Shown here piece after piece: positions 8,048-15,674 of a DNA stretch of 64,000 nt. Under the pieces are notes generated by a model. That model was not told where the DNA came from. It worked only from the letters and a program-made list of their open reading frames with translations, and ran no database searches. Each line of letters begins with the position of its first letter. Position 1 is the first letter of the stretch. Source of the stretch: DATKKG01 sp964475215 (GTDB lineage: Archaea > Thermoproteota > Nitrososphaeria > Conexivisphaerales > DTJL01); assembly GCA_964475215.1 (NCBI GenBank), contig CAYYVT010000106.1:1-64000 (forward strand), in the 5' to 3' direction. Made by a program: the position numbers and the translations under genes.

Positions 8048-9714
8048 TCACCCTTTACAAGGACAGGATGCGGTCGCTGGTAGGGGGGAAGTTGGGCTTC
8101 GACAGGATTGTCGATCGGCTCCCTCAGCTGGGGCTCCACATCGAGGAAGTAGGCGAGGATTCCGTCAGGGTCGAATACGACCCCAACAGGCTGGACTACT
8201 CCACCGATTACGGAATCGCTAGGTCTCTCAGAGGCAGCTTCGGCATCGCGCTCGGTGCGCCCAGGCACAAGCTGGGAAGTTCCAACGTCACATTCGCAGT
8301 CGATCCGTCCGTCCGGAAGGTAAGACCCTACATCGCGGGCCTCTTGGCGGAGGGGATGCGGCTGGACGATGAAACAATTCGGCAGGTCATCTCGATGCAG
8401 GAGGACCTACATAACGGCCTGGGCAGGCGGAGAGCCAAGCTGGCCATTGGCATTCACGATGCCGATGCGGTGAAACCTCCTGTCCGGTATTCGACCGTCC
8501 CCTCCTCGTTTGTCTTCACCCCGCTCGACTCCCAGACGCCGATGTCCATACGTGAGATACTCCTGGAGCTCCCGACCGGGAGGAAGTACTCCTCCTTGGT
8601 CTCCGGCCACGACATTTTCCCCATCATCACCGACTCGGCGGGGACGGTGCTCTCCTTCCCTCCCATAATCAACGGGGTCGCCACAAAGGTGACCCCGAGG
8701 ACCAGGAACTTGCTCATCGACGTCACGGGAACAGATCGCAGGGCCCTTGAAGATTCCCTGGCCCTACTTGCAGAGGCCTTCTGGGACGCTGGAGCCCGAG
8801 TCTCAAGCATCGAAGTCAGGGAGGGGAGACGGACGACCAGGACACCCGCCCTCAAGCCCTTTTCCTTCTCACTGAAAGGCAAGTCTGTGTCCGATATCTT
8901 GGGCACGAAGCTCAGTGATTCGGAGATCGTCGATGCCTTGAAGAAGTCTCGACTCGATGCCGCCATCAGGGGCGGTCAAATCTCCGTCACCGCTCCACGC
9001 TACAGGTTCGACCTGCTGCACGTCGTGGATCTCGCCGAAGAGGCGATGTACGGATACGGTTTTGGAAGGCTGAAGCCTTCGTACGATTTCAGCTATACAA
9101 AGGGCTCCCTCTCCCCGAGGACACAGCTGATGGAGGCCGTTCGGAGATCAGCGGTTGGCCTGGGCCTTCAGGAAGTCATGGGTTACTCCCTGAGCAGCAA
9201 GGAGGTCCTATTCGACAGGACGAGAAGGGACCCCAAGGTGCCGCTCAAGGTCTCCGGCTCCAAGAGCTCCCTGTACGAGTACCTCCGGGACATGCTTGTT
9301 CCAACACTGGTGCAGCTCCTTGCCGATAACATCCACGAACAATACCCGCAGCGCGTCTTTGAAATGGCCGAAGTCTTCTCCCGAGCTCAGGGCTCGGAGT
9401 CCGGGGTGAGGGAGGATCTTCACCTCGGGGTGGCCGTCAGTGACAACACGGCCAGTTTCACGGACGCGAGGTCTGCTCTCGACACCATTCTGCTTAAGAC
9501 GTTCAACGCAAGGGCAGAGTACACACCTCTGCAGGATCCCATCTTTATAGATGGGAGGGGTGCCGAATGCCGATACGCAGGAAAGAAGCTGGGGGTAGTG
9601 GGCGAAATCTCTCCCGCGGTGGTCCTATCGTTTGGCCTTCGAAACCCTGTTTCCGTCTTCGAGATATCCCTGCTTCCGTTCGCGGGGAGGTTCTCTAAGG
9701 AAGAAAGGGTTTAA
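8038..9714 (+). CDS. pheT: phenylalanyl-tRNA synthetase beta subunit
   Basis: This is the beta chain of PheRS, which carries the editing domain and completes the alpha2-beta2 enzyme. The 558 residues fit the archaeal length. B1-like RNA-binding segment, B3/B4 editing region (LPTGRKYSSLVSGHDIFPI) and B5 domain (RYRFDLLHVVDLAEE) occur in order. The ATG at 8038 (MPVITLYKDRM) is inside the last codons of pheS in another frame; an in-frame ATG at 8017 would overlap more and is less likely. A 200-bp gap without recognised content follows. Confidence 0.94.
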   Translation: MPVITLYKDRMRSLVGGKLGFDRIVDRLPQLGLHIEEVGEDSVRVEYDPNRLDYSTDYGIARSLRGSFGIALGAPRHKLGSSNVTFAVDPSVRKVRPYIAGLLAEGMRLDDETIRQVISMQEDLHNGLGRRRAKLAIGIHDADAVKPPVRYSTVPSSFVFTPLDSQTPMSIREILLELPTGRKYSSLVSGHDIFPIITDSAGTVLSFPPIINGVATKVTPRTRNLLIDVTGTDRRALEDSLALLAEAFWDAGARVSSIEVREGRRTTRTPALKPFSFSLKGKSVSDILGTKLSDSEIVDALKKSRLDAAIRGGQISVTAPRYRFDLLHVVDLAEEAMYGYGFGRLKPSYDFSYTKGSLSPRTQLMEAVRRSAVGLGLQEVMGYSLSSKEVLFDRTRRDPKVPLKVSGSKSSLYEYLRDMLVPTLVQLLADNIHEQYPQRVFEMAEVFSRAQGSESGVREDLHLGVAVSDNTASFTDARSALDTILLKTFNARAEYTPLQDPIFIDGRGAECRYAGKKLGVVGEISPAVVLSFGLRNPVSVFEISLLPFAGRFSKEERV

Positions 9715-9912
9715 AGCCGAGATTCAATCATCGGTCGTCGGCGCGAGGCGTCCACCAAGATGCCTGGCGTCCGTCCCGTTAAAGAGCTGCGGGAGGGGGC
9801 CAACAAAGGCCCGCTGTGAACTCAACAGCTGTCAGAGGCGGGACATACCAACAACCTTCACCGGCGGGTCCGCTTCCTTTAAGAGCCATCCCGGCCGTAG
9901 CCGGCATCATAG

Positions 9913-10383
9913 ATGAACGAAGCCGCTAGGAGGACCTTGAAAAGGACGGCTAGGCCCACCGCCTCGGGCGACAGCTACGCCAAGCTGCCTGAGGAGAGGC
10001 ACAACCGCCTGGACGAAGCCCTGGCGGTCGACAGGCTTACGTCTCTGGTATCTCAGCTGAATAGTGAAGTCGAGAGGGGGGCGCTCGTGGTTGTCGAAGG
10101 GCTAAGGGACGAAAGGGCCCTTCAGCACCTAGGGTTCAGGACCAAGGCTTTCAAACTCTGCTACACCAGGAACGCGCTATCGGCCGTGATGTCTGAGGCC
10201 GAGTCCCATCACAAGGTCATCCTCCTCCTAGACTACGACCTCAAGGGGCGAAACCTAACTAGGAAGGTCGCTTCAATGCTGCAGAACAAAGGCATTCGGG
10301 TCGATACCAGCTTTCGCCGCGAAATCAGGGCGATGACAAATGGCCTTGCAAATCATGTGGAGGACCTGAAACGTTTCACTTGA
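9913..10383 (+). CDS. small TOPRIM-domain protein
   Basis: The protein has 156 residues. Its TOPRIM core is seen as VVVEGLRDERAL (the catalytic Glu) and VILLLDYDLKGRNLTRKV (the DxD, here DYD). TOPRIM proteins of this size include the bacterial 5S-maturation nuclease RNase M5 and archaeal small primase-like proteins. Substrate here cannot be told. The gene starts with ATG at 9913, about 28 nt after a TATA-like TTTAAG (9878-9884). It sits directly before dnaG, another TOPRIM gene, but each has its own promoter. Confidence 0.82.
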   Translation: MNEAARRTLKRTARPTASGDSYAKLPEERHNRLDEALAVDRLTSLVSQLNSEVERGALVVVEGLRDERALQHLGFRTKAFKLCYTRNALSAVMSEAESHHKVILLLDYDLKGRNLTRKVASMLQNKGIRVDTSFRREIRAMTNGLANHVEDLKRFT

Positions 10384-10414
10384 AGAAAATGCGTCCCTTC
10401 GGACCGAAAAAAGG

Positions 10415-10473
10415 TTTATTATATCGCTCAAGGAGGCTCTAGCTGTTAACGCTTAGCGTTTAACACGTTAAAC
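10415..10473 (+). promoter_or_regulatory. dnaG promoter and palindromic 5' leader
   Basis: A TATA-like TTTATTATA (10415-10423) predicts a transcript start near 10445. From there the leader holds GTTAACGC-TTA-GCGTTTAAC (10445-10464) followed by GTTTAAC-AC-GTTAAAC (10458-10473, a perfect 7-bp inverted repeat). The same half-site therefore appears three times. It ends 13 nt before the ATG at 10487, so it could be an operator at the start site or an RNA hairpin that affects translation. Most other genes here lack such a leader. Confidence 0.5.
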
Positions 10474-10486
10474 CGGACTGAATGAG

Positions 10487-11713
10487 ATGAATGGGAAAAT
10501 GCCCGAATCGAGCATTATTAAGTATATGGTACGGCTAAAGTTTAACATCGACGGAGTGGTAGAAAAGGCAGACGTCATCGGCGCTATTTTCGGCCAGACG
10601 GAAGGCCTTTTCGGGCCCGAGCTTAACCTCAACGAACTTCAGAAGAACTGGAAGATCGGGAGGATAGAAATCAACCTGACCTCGAAGAACGACCAGACCT
10701 ACGGCGAGGTCCTGATCCCGTCGTCCACGGATATCACCACGGCTGCCCTCCTGGCCGCCGCGGTCGAAAGCGTGGACAAGGTGGGACCATGCGCCGCCAG
10801 GTTCCAGCTGGTGGAGATCGAGGACGTGAGGGCTTCCAAGAGGAAGCTCATCAGCGACAGGGCGAAGGAGATCCTCAAGATGTGGTCCGCCAAGTCCACC
10901 AGTGAAGGCGAGGAGCTCGTCCGGGAGGTCACGGAAGCCGCCAAGCCCGGAAGGATAGCCTCGTATGGCCCGGAGGGGCTTCCCGCAGGACCCGGCATGT
11001 TCAACGCGGAAACCGTGATACTTGTAGAAGGGAGGGCCGACGTGCTCAACCTGCTGAGGGCCGGAGTCGACAACACGCTTGCGGTTGAAGGGGCGAAGAT
11101 CCCCGACTCGGTCATAAAACTGGCCAAAGAACGCAACCTGATCGCCTTCCTCGACGGGGACCGAGGTGGCGACCTAATCCAAAAAGAGCTTCAGCAAGTG
11201 GCGAAGGTTTCGCGAGTCTACCGCGCACCTGCAGGCAAGGAGGTCGAGGAACTGACGCCTGTCGAACTCCTTGACATACTGCAGGGAAGGAGGGAGGAGA
11301 GGAGGGAAGAGCGGAGAGAGGCAAGGAGGGAAGAAAGGAGGGAGGAGCCCAGAGAAGAGCTTCCTTCACCGCCTCCAAGGGTCGCAGTCCCAAAGCCCAC
11401 CGTCAAGCTTCCAGAGAAGCTCGGCGGCAAGCTGAAGGACATCTTCCCCGATCTCAAGGACAGCCTTGAAGCCTACATCTTGGACGAAGAGCTGAACGTT
11501 CTGGGCCATCTCCCTGTGAGCGAGCTTGCATCCTCGTTGGCTGGGTTCAAGGGCGCCAAGCACATAGTGTTCGACGGAATAGTGACTCAGAGGCTGGTGG
11601 ACGCGGCGGCGAAGGCCGGAGTGACGACCATCATAGGCTACAAGGTGTCGGACGCAATCAAGAAGCCTGACGGCTCCCTCATAGAGACCTTCTCCTCCGT
11701 CGGACTCGCATAA
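10487..11713 (+). CDS. dnaG: archaeal DnaG (DnaG-like primase/exosome subunit)
   Basis: Archaeal DnaG has a TOPRIM primase domain and is known mainly as an exosome subunit that helps recruit poly(A) RNA. The 408 residues begin with the conserved KYMVRLKFNIDGVVEKADVIGAIFGQTEGL region. The TOPRIM motifs VILVEGRADVLNLLR and AFLDGDRGGDL follow at about residues 178-230. A very charged linker made of RREE-type repeats (about 266-289) precedes a conserved C-terminal domain. ATG at 10487 and 10499 are both possible starts. Pelota follows by 11 nt, so the two are likely co-transcribed and both act in RNA quality control. Confidence 0.94.
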   Translation: MNGKMPESSIIKYMVRLKFNIDGVVEKADVIGAIFGQTEGLFGPELNLNELQKNWKIGRIEINLTSKNDQTYGEVLIPSSTDITTAALLAAAVESVDKVGPCAARFQLVEIEDVRASKRKLISDRAKEILKMWSAKSTSEGEELVREVTEAAKPGRIASYGPEGLPAGPGMFNAETVILVEGRADVLNLLRAGVDNTLAVEGAKIPDSVIKLAKERNLIAFLDGDRGGDLIQKELQQVAKVSRVYRAPAGKEVEELTPVELLDILQGRREERREERREARREERREEPREELPSPPPRVAVPKPTVKLPEKLGGKLKDIFPDLKDSLEAYILDEELNVLGHLPVSELASSLAGFKGAKHIVFDGIVTQRLVDAAAKAGVTTIIGYKVSDAIKKPDGSLIETFSSVGLA

Positions 11714-11724
11714 GCTGTTGGACA

Positions 11725-12792
11725 TTGCTCTTCCGCTGGGCGGATGGCAGGAAGGCGCTGTTCCTTAAGCCTCTGAACGCGCAGGACATATGGACTCTGC
11801 GTAGGATTGTCTCTATTGGCGACCAGGTCCAATCCTGGACCACCCGCGAAGTGAAACTAGAAGGCGAGTTCCAGAGGCCCGACAAGGGCAGGAGGGTGAG
11901 CGTAAAGGTGAAGGTCGATGTCGAAGCTGTCCACTACGACAACGACCTCGGGAGGCTCAGAATAAAGGGACGGATCTCTGAGTCCGACAACGAACTCGTT
12001 CCTCACGGCTCATACCACTCCATCGAAGTGGAGCCGGCATCAGAGATCACTCTCTGGAGGGACAGGTACCCCGGCTGGCTCCTTGGATTGCTATCCAAGA
12101 GAGGGAAGGTAGAGAGCACGATCATCGTCGCCATCGACTCGAGGGAAGCCGGCGTAGGCCTCCTAACCGGCATGACATTGAAATTCTACGGTGTCGTGGA
12201 ATCGGGGATCTCCGGAAAGGCGTACGCACAGGACCACGACAAGCTTTCGAAGGCCTACTTCCGAAGCGTAGTGGATCTCCTTAGGACAGTGGTCCAGGCG
12301 TCGCCCGGCGCTAGGATCGTTTTGGCGGGCCCCGGGAATCTCAAGAACCAATTTAATAACTACCTCGCATCGGCGGGCTTTCCCTCCAAGGCTGCCGTCG
12401 TAGACGGGTTCGACCTGGCGGGCGAAGATGGCGTTCGGCTGCTCCTAGCCAACAGCGCCTTCAGGGAGCTGCTCTCTGACACCGAGTTCAGTCACGTTCA
12501 GAGTCTGGTGGACCGTGCGAAGATCTCCCTAGCCAAGGGCGATGGCAAGCTCGCCATGGGCTTTGCGAACTGTCAGACGGCGGCTTTTCAAGGCGCAATC
12601 GGTTCATTGCTCATCTCAGACGCAGTCTTCAGGATTACCGATGAGGAATCGGTCGTCGGGCTGGCCAACGGGGTTGAGGCGAAAGCTGGGGAGGTCGTCC
12701 TCCTCGACTCCTCAACCCTCTTGGGAGGACAGGTGGACGGCATGGGAGGCGCGGTGGCCCTACTGAGGTATCCGGTAGCCTCCTTTACCTGA
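11725..12792 (+). CDS. pelA: Pelota (Dom34) ribosome-rescue factor
   Basis: Pelota acts with aABCE1 and an EF1A-like GTPase to split stalled ribosomes. The 355 residues contain the three domains in order: an Sm-like N-terminal domain (PLNAQDIWTLRRIVSIGDQV), a central eRF1-like domain (VAIDSREAGVGLL and VVLAGPGNLK-type sequence) and an eRF1-like C-terminal domain ending with AVALLRYPV. The start is a TTG at 11725, since no ATG precedes the conserved N-terminus. The tail overlaps a convergent membrane-protein gene by 8 nt. Confidence 0.93.
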   Translation: MLFRWADGRKALFLKPLNAQDIWTLRRIVSIGDQVQSWTTREVKLEGEFQRPDKGRRVSVKVKVDVEAVHYDNDLGRLRIKGRISESDNELVPHGSYHSIEVEPASEITLWRDRYPGWLLGLLSKRGKVESTIIVAIDSREAGVGLLTGMTLKFYGVVESGISGKAYAQDHDKLSKAYFRSVVDLLRTVVQASPGARIVLAGPGNLKNQFNNYLASAGFPSKAAVVDGFDLAGEDGVRLLLANSAFRELLSDTEFSHVQSLVDRAKISLAKGDGKLAMGFANCQTAAFQGAIGSLLISDAVFRITDEESVVGLANGVEAKAGEVVLLDSSTLLGGQVDGMGGAVALLRYPVASFT

Positions 12793-13045
12793 GCATCTGG
12801 TTCGCTATCGCGAGGATGACGGAGAGGATTACGAAGTCTCTCCCCAGCCTCCTGTTCAAGTGGGAGAAGTACAGTATGGAGCCGGTCAGCAACAGCACCA
12901 CCGCCAAAGGTATGGAGATCTGCACGACGAGAGAGATTATCTCCTCTAAGATGGCCTTTAGGAACTCGGCTATGCCGGCGACCGCGTTCTGCGCCAAGTT
13001 CGACAGGCCCTGCAACGCGGAGTCGTTGAATGGTCCCCCGCTCAT
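12785..13045 (-). CDS. small two-helix membrane protein, unknown
   Basis: This 86-residue protein has an amphipathic N-terminal stretch and two hydrophobic helices (about residues 37-58 and 69-83) separated by a basic turn (HLNRRLGRD). I do not recognise it. A TATA-like CTTATATCG (about 13067-13075, minus strand) lies about 26 nt before the ATG at 13045, which supports a real leaderless gene. It converges on pelota with an 8-nt overlap and is divergent from the site-2 protease gene. Confidence 0.6.
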   Translation of the reverse strand: MSGGPFNDSALQGLSNLAQNAVAGIAEFLKAILEEIISLVVQISIPLAVVLLLTGSILYFSHLNRRLGRDFVILSVILAIANQMLR

Positions 13046-13142
13046 CTGTCTTCATGCCTTACCCTCGATATAAGCACCCACGGAGTCGCCCCCTCGATGC
13101 CTTTATAGAAGCGACGGTGTAGCCCAGTGAAAGGTACGGTCG

Positions 13143-14324
13143 TTGAACTACTACGAAGAGCTCCTCATAGGCTTCATCGTCTTCTGGGGCGCCCTCTACG
13201 TGCTCGGCCGAATTCCATTTCTCAAGAAGAGGGGCTTCGACGTCGGCCCCTTCTACTTCATGTTCAGGATCTATAACGTCAACGCCTTCTTCGACAGGCT
13301 GGCGAAGCGAAAGAGGCTCGTGAATGCATTTGCCACACTGGGGGTCGTGGCCGGCGTCTTTCTCGCGGCCTATGCCATCTGGTTCCTCCTCAACAACATC
13401 CTTGACCTGTTCTACGCCCCCTCGCGGTTCCAAGCGGTGACACTCGTCGTGCCCTTCGTGACCATTCAGAGCTCCCAGCTGCTCATCTATTTCTTCGCCT
13501 CAATCCCGATCATACTAATCATTCACGAGTTCTCACACGCTGTCGTCGCCCGCCGTGAAGGCATCGCGCTCAAAGACGGTGGAATCGCCCTCTTCGCAAT
13601 CCTCATAGCCGGCTTCGTGGAGCCAGACGAAAAGGAATTCAAGGCAGCTGCGCCGGAGAAACGGAGGAGGGTCCTCGCAGCTGGAAGCTGGTCCAACATC
13701 CTCCTGGCCGCCCTCGTAGTCGCCTTGCTACTCTTCCAGCCTGCCTTGGCCTTCTGGATTCCTTCGCCGATAAGGTCTGCCTTCTATGGCCCAGAAGGGG
13801 GCATCGCCATCACAGGATTCTACTCCAGCGCAGGGATCCAGCTGAGCGGAGCGAAAGTGGGGGACGCCATTACGGAGGTGAACGGTGTCACCACCCGTGA
13901 CCTGAACCAGCTCAACGACATCACGCTTCCCGTGAACCAGACCATATCAGTTCAGATCCTCTCCGAGGGCGTGACCAAGACAGTCGAGGTCACCACCATT
14001 CCGAACCCCAACAACGCCTCCAGGGGGGCCTTGGGCATCTACGGTGAAACCTACTACCCGCCCTACGTAGCCGTCCCCGTCATGCCAGCCTGGATCTTCT
14101 CCTTCCTCCTATGGCTAGCCTACTTCTCCGGCATAGTCGGGGCCTTCAACATGCTTCCCATGGTCCCCTTCGACGGAGAGGGCTACATGACCTCCTTCCT
14201 TGAAAGATACCTTCCAAAGAGCGCCGCGCTCTATGTCAGGTACGCCGTCAACGCGCTGATCTTCGCGCTCTTCGCGGGCAATCTTGTGGTTAGTCTTTTT
14301 AGAGTAGGGTTCAGGCCACTATAG
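13143..14324 (+). CDS. site-2 protease family membrane metalloprotease with PDZ domain
   Basis: This is an M50-type intramembrane zinc protease of 393 residues. HEFSH (about residue 128) supplies the HExxH zinc site within a membrane helix. MVPFDGEG (about residue 340) supplies the NxxPxxxxDG ligand motif (NMLPMVPFDG). A PDZ-like segment (SAGIQLSGAKVGDAITEVNG) lies between them. Such proteases cleave transmembrane substrates, often anti-sigma or signalling proteins; the archaeal targets are largely unknown. Start is a TTG at 13143 following TATA-like CTTTATAG (13101-13108). A tRNA-thiolation gene follows by 7 nt. Confidence 0.9.
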   Translation: MNYYEELLIGFIVFWGALYVLGRIPFLKKRGFDVGPFYFMFRIYNVNAFFDRLAKRKRLVNAFATLGVVAGVFLAAYAIWFLLNNILDLFYAPSRFQAVTLVVPFVTIQSSQLLIYFFASIPIILIIHEFSHAVVARREGIALKDGGIALFAILIAGFVEPDEKEFKAAAPEKRRRVLAAGSWSNILLAALVVALLLFQPALAFWIPSPIRSAFYGPEGGIAITGFYSSAGIQLSGAKVGDAITEVNGVTTRDLNQLNDITLPVNQTISVQILSEGVTKTVEVTTIPNPNNASRGALGIYGETYYPPYVAVPVMPAWIFSFLLWLAYFSGIVGAFNMLPMVPFDGEGYMTSFLERYLPKSAALYVRYAVNALIFALFAGNLVVSLFRVGFRPL

Positions 14325-14331
14325 TGGGCTA

Positions 14332-15255
14332 ATGCCAGCAATTTGCGACACATGTGGCAAAGATGTGTTCTACCGGAGGGCCTACTCTGGCGAGTCCCTG
14401 TGCCGATCATGTTTCGTCGCTTCCATCGAAGACAAGGTCAAGCGGACCATCGCCAAGCACCAGATGTTCCGCCACGGGGACCGAATCGGCGTGGCCGTCT
14501 CCGGTGGGAAGGACAGCCTCAGCCTCCTCAAAATACTTGCCAAGGTGACAGAGGGACACGCGAGCACGCTCGTCGCCCTGACCATCGATGAGGGGATTGA
14601 AGGTTACCGGGCCGAATCGCTGCAGTACGCCGCTGAAGTGGCGAGCTCGTTGGGAGTCCCTCACCTTCTCTTCTCATACAAGGAGCTCTTCGGCTTCACC
14701 TTGGACGAGTTCCTTAGGGTCAGGAGGACCAAGCTATCGTCCTGCGCCATCTGCGGGACCTTTCGCCGGAGGGCCATCGACATCGCCTCGACAAAAGCGG
14801 GGATCACCGTCCTAGCCACCGGCCACAACCTTGATGACACGATTCAGACCTTTCTGATCAACCTCCTGAACGGCGACCTCAAGCGCGTCGCCTGGTTGAA
14901 CTCCGACGGGAACCCAACGGAGGGATTCAGGGTGCGCCGCGTCCATCCCTTTCTAGAGGTGTACGAAAAGGAGATAGCCCTCTACGCCTTCGCCAACGAG
15001 ACTCCCATGCAGAGCATTCGCTGCCCCTACATGGACGAGGGGATGAGGTCAAGCGTCAGGGCCTACCTGAACGATATGGAGGAGAAGCACGCCGGGATGA
15101 AGTATACCCTCCTTAGGTCCGCTCTTGAGCTGTCCGATGGGCTGGTCGTCCAGCAGCCGCCGGTCCTGGCCTGCAGCCGATGCGGGTTCCCCAGCACCAG
15201 CGACCCTTGCTCTCTGTGCTCCTTGCTCGACGCGGTCAAGCCCGTCAGTGTTTAA
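14332..15255 (+). CDS. tRNA 2-thiolation ATP pyrophosphatase (TtuA/Ncs6 family)
   Basis: The enzyme adenylates tRNA uridine so that sulfur can be inserted. The family includes TtuA (U54) and Ncs6 (wobble U34), and sequence alone does not decide which. The 307 residues show an N-terminal zinc knuckle (CDTCGKDVF and CRSC), the PP-loop VAVSGGKDSLSLL (about 55-67), the catalytic SSCAICGTFRRRA, ATGHNLDDTIQTF, and a C-terminal zinc site (CSRCGFPSTSDPCSLC). The internal CxxC is where the family binds a [4Fe-4S] cluster. It follows the protease gene by 7 nt, so the two may share a transcript. Confidence 0.9.
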   Translation: MPAICDTCGKDVFYRRAYSGESLCRSCFVASIEDKVKRTIAKHQMFRHGDRIGVAVSGGKDSLSLLKILAKVTEGHASTLVALTIDEGIEGYRAESLQYAAEVASSLGVPHLLFSYKELFGFTLDEFLRVRRTKLSSCAICGTFRRRAIDIASTKAGITVLATGHNLDDTIQTFLINLLNGDLKRVAWLNSDGNPTEGFRVRRVHPFLEVYEKEIALYAFANETPMQSIRCPYMDEGMRSSVRAYLNDMEEKHAGMKYTLLRSALELSDGLVVQQPPVLACSRCGFPSTSDPCSLCSLLDAVKPVSV

Positions 15256-15279
15256 TTACCCTAATTCCCTGCTAGGGCT

Positions 15280-15599
15280 GGGCGGCGGGTAGGGTTGGGG
15301 GGCCAGCCGTCCCCCGTACCTGAAACCGGCTACAAGCAGGAGCCAGTAACCCGTAGGCGAACCCTGTCTGGCCGCCGTTTCCGGCAGGCACCGGAAGCTG
15401 AACCCGCGCCCCAGCGGGTCGTTACGAAGGGGAATGGGCCCTTCGAAGGAAGGGTTCCACTCTTGAACCGGCGAAACGAGTCAGGCCCGGGAGGGAGCAG
15501 CTCTAAGTCGGGGTGGTGACGCTGTTGGGCCTACGTGGGGGATTCACGGGCTTGACCGGAGCGGTGGTTGGCTCGGGAAAACTGCGGGAGCTGCCGCCC
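15280..15599 (+). ncRNA. signal recognition particle (7S) RNA
   Basis: The SRP54-binding helix 8 signature is plain at about 15476-15515: GAAACGAGTCAGGCCCGG, GGGAGCAGC, then TCTAAGTCGG. GGGCGGC at 15280 pairs with GCCGCCC at 15593-15599 to close the terminal helix, giving about 320 nt, the usual archaeal size. A TATA-like TTTAATTA (15251-15258) is correctly spaced upstream. The ends are set by pairing and may shift by several nucleotides. The RNA directs ribosomes making membrane proteins to SecYEG; the Sec61 beta gene is at 58.6 kb. Confidence 0.92.
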
Positions 15600-15674
15600 T
15601 TCTTCAGCACAGCCACGGCTGGCGCGTGGCCAAAATGGGCCATGGTCTGAACTGATAGACGTCCATTTTCTGAC

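Noticed and set aside
11280..11360. Purine-rich repetitive DNA (AGGGAGGAG units)
   Set aside because: It encodes the RREE-type linker of DnaG in frame, so it is protein low complexity and not a CRISPR or other DNA repeat.
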